Part shown: positions 61,500 to 64,000 of the stretch, piece after piece | Position numbering within the stretch: the first letter of the stretch is position 1 | How the letters are laid out: each line of letters opens with the position of its first letter | DNA from: Osedax fenrisi | Taxonomy: Eukaryota > Annelida > Polychaeta > Sabellida > Siboglinidae | Reading direction: 5' to 3' | Assembly (NCBI GenBank): GCA_964019155.1 | Contig: OZ025239.1 | Coordinates: 103,311,882 to 103,375,881 of the forward strand | DNA: 64,000 nt | Program-made: the position numbers and the translations under genes | The notes under the pieces: model-generated | Databases searched by the model: none | Told to the model about the DNA's origin: nothing | Seen by the model: the letters and a program-made list of their open reading frames with translations, nothing else

Positions 61500-61844
61500 A
61501 CGAGTTGTATTACGAATAACTAACATCCTATATATTATTGAGTGACTCACTAGTTTATCAGCTGTGTTTTAAAGCTCTTTCATCGATCATTCTACGAGAT
61601 CAAAATCGCACGTTAACCTCGAATATGATAGTAATCTATAGATCAAGAAGTATACTTCTTATTAATACTGTACCTTATCATAAATAATATTGCATTACAA
61701 TAATCTAGTTGTTCCAAACTTTCAGAAGTGGAGTGTTCAACTGAAACTGGACCGGGTTGCGTAAGGTCTTGCGAGGGTAAGAAAGGAATGCAACGCTCTT
61801 GTAACTCTTGTCACACTTACTTCAACTGCGAGTTAGTACCGTGA
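47073..61844 (+). CDS. Secreted two-vWA-domain protein, nine visible exons, 5' end missing
   Basis: Likely extracellular matrix or adhesion protein. Exons: 47073-47265, 55355-55567, 55991-56176, 56865-57139 (or 57124), 57809-57941, 58957-59117, 59983-60125, 60657-60750, 61726-61844 (TGA). All junctions are GT-AG and phases agree (2,2,2,1,2,1,0,1), giving about 500 residues. vWA1 spans exons 1-3: DLVFMLDGSGS (metal-site DxSxS), MITFGSSARLEWQLDT, a T in ETTHTYEAMDMART, IMLTDG, LITIGVG. Exon 4 is a Thr/Pro linker followed by DLVFILDRSGS. vWA2 continues in exons 5-8: VVIFGTSAEVMWPLSR, SETTNIASGLQLTRTQVF, AILLTDG, RIIPIGV, KDYFLIGDF. Exon 9 has six cysteines (VECSTETGPGC, RSCEGKKGMQRSC, CHTYFNC), loosely like a short chitin-binding or peritrophin-type motif. 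The incoming phase 1 of exon 1 shows upstream exons exist; I found none. Exon 2 could end at an alternative GT near 55544 in the same phase. Confidence 0.85.
47569..49003. mobile_element. hAT-like element with GGGGTTTTTGGG arms, carrying a LINE
   Basis: Ends CAGGGTTGGCAGAAG and TTTTTGCCAACCCTA. The 8-bp flanks ACCGTGAC (47561-47568) and ATCGTGAC (49004-49011) match at seven positions. The left arm is nearly pure G+T, the right arm nearly pure A+C. The inner part contains an inserted LINE 3' end. The two arm halves together form a small MITE before that insertion. Confidence 0.8.
47770..48600 (+). pseudogene. LINE 3' end, RT C-terminal domain
   Basis: A frame from about 47770 reads VLFDSTLSFIPHITAITKSA and FRIRKIRKSITVS, then a frameshift near 47930 continues with NRVIRSSIRTTYNLCIRDH, FNKRSAYRILSIIH and GLKLWNSHPPYIRYINS, ending at 48398. 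This is the part downstream of the RT catalytic core in CR1/L2-type LINEs; the core is absent. The 3' end is AATAAACTTTCAATCAATCAATCAA (48571-48596), and the terminal (TCAA)n is typical of CR1/L2 3' ends. Inserted next to a TA tract. Confidence 0.82.
49012..50220. other. AT-rich intron sequence with a 50-bp palindrome
   Basis: Palindrome at 49869-49918 listed separately. Short palindromic words such as ATAGTATACTATCATAGTATAC occur near 50156. No exon is seen. Confidence 0.45.
49869..49918. repeat. 50-bp near-perfect palindrome
   Basis: ACTAAATAGATCG(C)GAAATTTCGTA abuts its reverse complement with one mismatch and no loop. Confidence 0.95.
50228..50273. repeat. (TA)n microsatellite
   Basis: Directly abuts the TAGGGG end of the next MITE, a likely insertion target. 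Confidence 0.9.
50274..51130. mobile_element. MITE with TAGGGGATAGAAGGGAGTAG ends, copy 2
   Basis: Ends TAGGGGATAGAAGGGAGTAG and CTACTCCCTTCTATCCCCTA are exact inverse matches, flanked by TA on both sides. The inside follows 13202-14017 closely over its whole length with a few small indels. The word GAAGGGAGTAG recurs as in copy 1. Confidence 0.9.
51300..51358. repeat. (TA)n microsatellite
   Basis: About 58 bp of TA. Confidence 0.95.
51359..52284. other. Intron stretch with an intermediate-GC block and TA tracts
   Basis: Block 51500-51830 includes a direct repeat ATCGCACCGTAT (51510, 51529), a palindromic ATAGTATACTATATATAGTATACTAT, and GTGGGCGTATCAATA / ATGGGCGTGTCGATA. A 97-codon minus-strand frame (51507-51800) has no recognised domain. 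TA tracts at 51841-51871, 52006-52038 and 52105-52150. Confidence 0.4.
52865..52944. repeat. (TA)n microsatellite, about 80 bp
   Basis: Longest TA run in the window. Confidence 0.95.
53104..53217. repeat. Inverted repeat of about 114 bp
   Basis: TACCAGAATTATTATGAGAATATGAAAAA is mirrored by TTTTTCATATTCTCACAACAAATTCTGGTA with a short central part. Confidence 0.75.
53653..53907. repeat. Tandem repeat, about 72-bp unit, four copies
   Basis: Unit: GTACTATTATAATAAAGTTA, AAGGTTAAAATAAAGCAACC, GAACAGATGTAATAAAGTTA, AAATATAATGTTC. The copies are almost identical; the last is cut short. Confidence 0.85.
54261..54370. repeat. 110-bp near-perfect palindrome
   Basis: Centre between 54315 and 54316 (CATATG|CATATG). 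Arms of 55 bp beginning TTCGTAATAGGTATATATAT, with a single mismatch (C against A) near the centre and no loop. Confidence 0.95.
54371..55203. other. AT-rich interior of the 52285-55240 element
   Basis: Contains a diverged duplication: TTAATATTTCAGAATAATAGTATAATAAAA-like blocks near 54770 and 54965. No exon is seen. Confidence 0.45.
55255..55354 (+). repeat. C-rich minisatellite forming the splice acceptor of vWA exon 2
   Basis: Units of about 17-19 bp, TTGTAACCACGCCCCCCA-like, repeat about five times and end in CCCCCCCCCAG|GTAC. The polypyrimidine tract of the acceptor is thus part of the array. Confidence 0.75.
55568..55990. other. vWA intron 2
   Basis: GT-AG intron with a TA tract (55661-55692). 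No other feature. Confidence 0.6.
56205..56634 (-). mobile_element. tRNA-derived SINE, copy 3, with internal inverted duplication
   Basis: Lies in vWA intron 3. The head (56634-56555, minus strand) has TATGGCTTAGTTGGATAAGGCG and GGGATCGAGCC. In the body, TTAAGGCATCCATGGTTTTAACG (56344) is followed by an inverted copy AAACCATGGATGCCTTAA at 56405-56422 and GAGCCATATATG, creating a fold-back not present in the other copies. Confidence 0.83.
56884..57045 (+). repeat. ACT/CCC-rich coding microsatellite (Thr-Pro linker)
   Basis: ACTACTACC and ACTCCCACTACAACT units encode the TTTP/TTYP-rich linker in vWA exon 4. Such linkers are usually extended and O-glycosylated in secreted proteins; that is inference. 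Frames in the other phases and strand are shadows. Confidence 0.9.
57140..57808. other. vWA intron 4
   Basis: TA tracts at 57157-57182 and 57402-57451, otherwise AT-rich. Acceptor CCCCCCTTCCAAAG. Confidence 0.6.
57942..58956. other. vWA intron 5
   Basis: Contains a CACGTG-rich cluster (listed separately), a GATATATCATATATGATATATGATATATC palindromic stretch near 58708, and TCATCGGGTATACCCGATGA (58807-58826), a perfect palindrome. The 58380-58560 part has balanced composition but no recognised frame. Confidence 0.55.
58080..58170. promoter_or_regulatory. Cluster of CACGTG (E-box) sites
   Basis: ACACGTGACC, ATCACGTGCACGTGACTAA and GGTCACGTGACAA occur within about 70 bp. CACGTG is the palindromic core bound by bHLH-type factors. 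Tandem growth of a TCACGTGAC unit is an alternative explanation. Confidence 0.35.
59118..59982. other. vWA intron 6
   Basis: AT-rich with TA tracts at 59709-59738 and 59798-59841. Its last 90 bases, upstream of AACAG|GT, have coding-like composition but are not needed for frame. Confidence 0.55.
60126..60656. other. vWA intron 7 with a G-run/C-run hairpin
   Basis: GCGGGGGGGGACC (about 60468) and GAGGGGGGGGGGGAGC (about 60512) are followed by CCCCCCGCCCC, giving a GC stem or G-quadruplex potential that is unique in this AT-rich window. A TA tract precedes the acceptor. Confidence 0.6.
60751..61725. other. vWA intron 8
   Basis: AT-rich with TA tracts near 61035-61086 and 61460-61496. Acceptor CCAAACTTTCAG. 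Confidence 0.55.
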
Positions 61845-62485
61845 TAGATGGTGTTATACACGGATACCTATGTACACATACTGTACACAGTATGTAATGC
61901 ATGGATATATCATATATGTTAAACACATATGTATATAACAACTCTAGGATCTCCTACATATTTTATTATTTATTAGAATCGGAATTATTAATAAATACTT
62001 TCATAAATTGTTTATATATATATATATATAAGTTTAATTGAAAAATTGTCACAAAGAAATGTGTAATAGATAGTAAATAATAACTGTATACAGTATATAT
62101 CCTAAGGATTTATCCTTACAGGAATTGAGTTGAGGTTTTTATTGAATTCAGAGTCTATACTATAGATGTAATATTAGATAAAATAACTGGACATACATTT
62201 TGAAAATACATATAAATTAATAATACATATAAATTATATTATATTAATAACATATAAATATATACATATATTTACATAAACCTATATTTATATTAATTTA
62301 TAAAAATTACCCAAGCAATTTGTTTTATTATTGTATCTAGAGATATATAGCAATATAGATATTATATATATATATATATATAGATATTATATATAACATA
62401 TATGTTAGTAGGTCCTATAATTTATATAATAAAATACTTTTAATACTGTTTATTAAAATAATGACAATTTTAAATCTATGTCAAC
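61845..62485. other. 3' flank of the vWA gene
   Basis: AATAAA at about 61991 is a plausible polyadenylation signal about 145 bp after the stop. The rest is AT-rich. Confidence 0.4.
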
Positions 62486-63348
62486 TTAAGGGGATGTCAC
62501 ACACCTTGTTTAGGTGAAAATATTTTGTTATTTAACATTTTTTTTATTTCATAATACTATTCTATGATTTGTTTTTTAATATCTGTAAACAAATTATTTA
62601 TGAAAACAGTCTAGAAATAACATAAAAGGTGGTTTATATATATTCATTATATATGATATATAATGTATTCATATGTATTCAAATGCTGTTTTCTCAGAAT
62701 AATTATTTCGCGCTAGGTATGTATATATAAATTTAGGTATCACAAAAACTATTATATATATTCTACTAATTTTGATTGCATTATATAAATAACATATATA
62801 TGAATACTATTAAAATAGTAATTTTCTAAATTTGTATGATATTACACATGATATTACACATGATATTACAGGACGTATTTGTTATAATATATATTAAATA
62901 ATATATATATGGACATATTTTAATTTTTTAATTTACTGAATTTCTATAGAAATTGTTATTTTTTGCAATTATACACATACAAATTTAGAAAATCACTCCT
63001 ATAATAGTATTCATATATATGTTATTTATATAATGCAATACAAATTAGTAGAATACATATAATAGTTTTTGTTATACCTATAGGTATACATAAATGTAGA
63101 CATTTATATACACATACCTAGCGCGAAATAATTATTCTGAGAAAACAGCATTTGAATATATATGAATACATTATATATCATATATAATGAATATATATAA
63201 ACCACTTTTTATGTTATTTCTAGACTTTTTTATAAATAATTTTTTTACAGATATTAAAAAACAAATCATAGAATAGTAGGAAATTATGAAATAAACAAAA
63301 TGTTAAATACAAAAATATTTTCACCAAATGTGTGTGACATCCCCTTAA
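62486..63348. mobile_element. Nearly palindromic TTAA-target element with CGCGCTAG core
   Basis: TTAAGGGGATGTCACACACC is mirrored by ATGTGTGTGACATCCCCTTAA. The two halves are inverted copies of each other over almost the full 863 bp (for example TTCTCAGAATAATTATTTCGCGCTAG against CTAGCGCGAAATAATTATTCTGAGAA). No coding capacity. Same family as 26808-27435. Confidence 0.88.
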
Positions 63349-63898
63349 ATGTATTTTTTTTTCATCAACAAATTATATAGTAAAAGTATACTTTTAGTAA
63401 TATATATATTAAGTAATATATAATTCTGAAAATTAATAATACCCATAATGATAATTAGTAAAAAATAAATTAAATGTTTGTCATATTTATTATAAATTAA
63501 GTAAGCTACAATTTGTTTTATATTAATTATTATGTAAATTCCATAAATTGGACATCTGAGTTATAATAAAAACAAACACAAAATAATATTGGAGAAAAAT
63601 ATATAGAATTAACTAAGTCCTTGTATTATATGAATATTTATTTTGCTGAATAACAACTATTCGAAGAAAAGTTTTAATATATATTATATATAAAAATAAA
63701 AGTTTGGTAATTTATTAGATCATTCGATTTAAAAAAAAATTATATTTTAATACTGAAAATAAATCAAAATATTATAATTTTGTACACATTTTAAATTTCA
63801 GTTTGAAACAAATATTAATTATTTATAAATGGTTAACTTGTCTTCAGTTTTACGATTCATATATATCGTTGTATATATTTAAGCTTTAACTATTTACT

Positions 63899-63929
<31 letters not shown>

Positions 63930-63939
63930 CATATTCTAG
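63349..63939. other. AT-rich spacer, no gene seen
   Basis: TA tract at 63900-63924. Confidence 0.4.
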
Positions 63940-64000
63940 TTGGGGTCATGAACCAGAACAACCTTGCCCATATGGGCGTATAGGTCAATTATTCTTCAAT
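63940..64000 (+). CDS. Possible exon start running off the window
   Basis: After an acceptor-like ACATATTCTAG, phase-2 reading gives WGHEPEQPCPYGRIGQLFFN, open to the window end, with composition unlike the AT-rich flank. Too short to classify. Confidence 0.22.

Overview
This window is nuclear DNA from a multicellular animal, very AT-rich and packed with repeats. The evidence is spliced genes with GT-AG introns (short and multi-kilobase), a C2H2 zinc-finger gene with TGEKPY-type linkers, a secreted von Willebrand A (vWA) gene, tRNA-derived SINEs, CR1/L2-like LINEs, and many hAT, P-like and TTAA-target DNA transposons. The lineage cannot be fixed from sequence alone. The vWA plus Thr/Pro-rich linker plus short Cys-rich tail, and the kinds of mobile elements, fit an invertebrate (sponge, cnidarian or lophotrochozoan-like). 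(TA)n microsatellites break up nearly every kilobase.

Only two intact-looking host genes are visible. The first is a zinc-finger gene on the minus strand (15148-16309), with a 25-nt first coding exon joined in frame to a large exon. The second is a nine-exon vWA gene on the plus strand (47073-61844). It has two vWA domains, both with the metal-binding DxSxS, T and D residues, a (TTTP)n-like linker between them, and a Cys-rich C-terminus ending in TGA. Its 5' exons are not identified. All splice phases match, so the exon chain is well supported although every intron carries mobile elements.

Layout: 1-5500 holds a hAT MITE with a SINE fragment inside, an unrecognised broken coding region, a frameshifted LINE and a small TTAA element. 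5500-11000 holds Helitron-like ends, a fold-back minisatellite of about 1.4 kb and a tandem-repeat element split by a MITE. 12100-20600 holds a MITE, two broken copies of transposon-associated protein families, the zinc-finger gene and a complete SINE. 21800-32100 is nested MITEs, including a 613-bp segment copied from 5.36 kb away. 32700-36650 is a P-element-like transposon rebuilt as a large inverted repeat around a minisatellite. 37600-41600 holds two LINE remnants, one cut by a cleanly inserted hAT element. 42000-47000 holds SINE copies, a GGGTAC-rich MITE and promoter-like islands. 47073-61844 is the vWA gene. 62486-63348 is a nearly palindromic TTAA element.

The most striking recurring pattern is that several unrelated non-autonomous transposons here repeat the short motif of their own terminal inverted repeat many times inside the element, in both orientations. 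The other standouts are the fold-back P-like element, the templated insertion near 28.2-29.1 kb, and several perfect or near-perfect palindromes of 34-110 bp.
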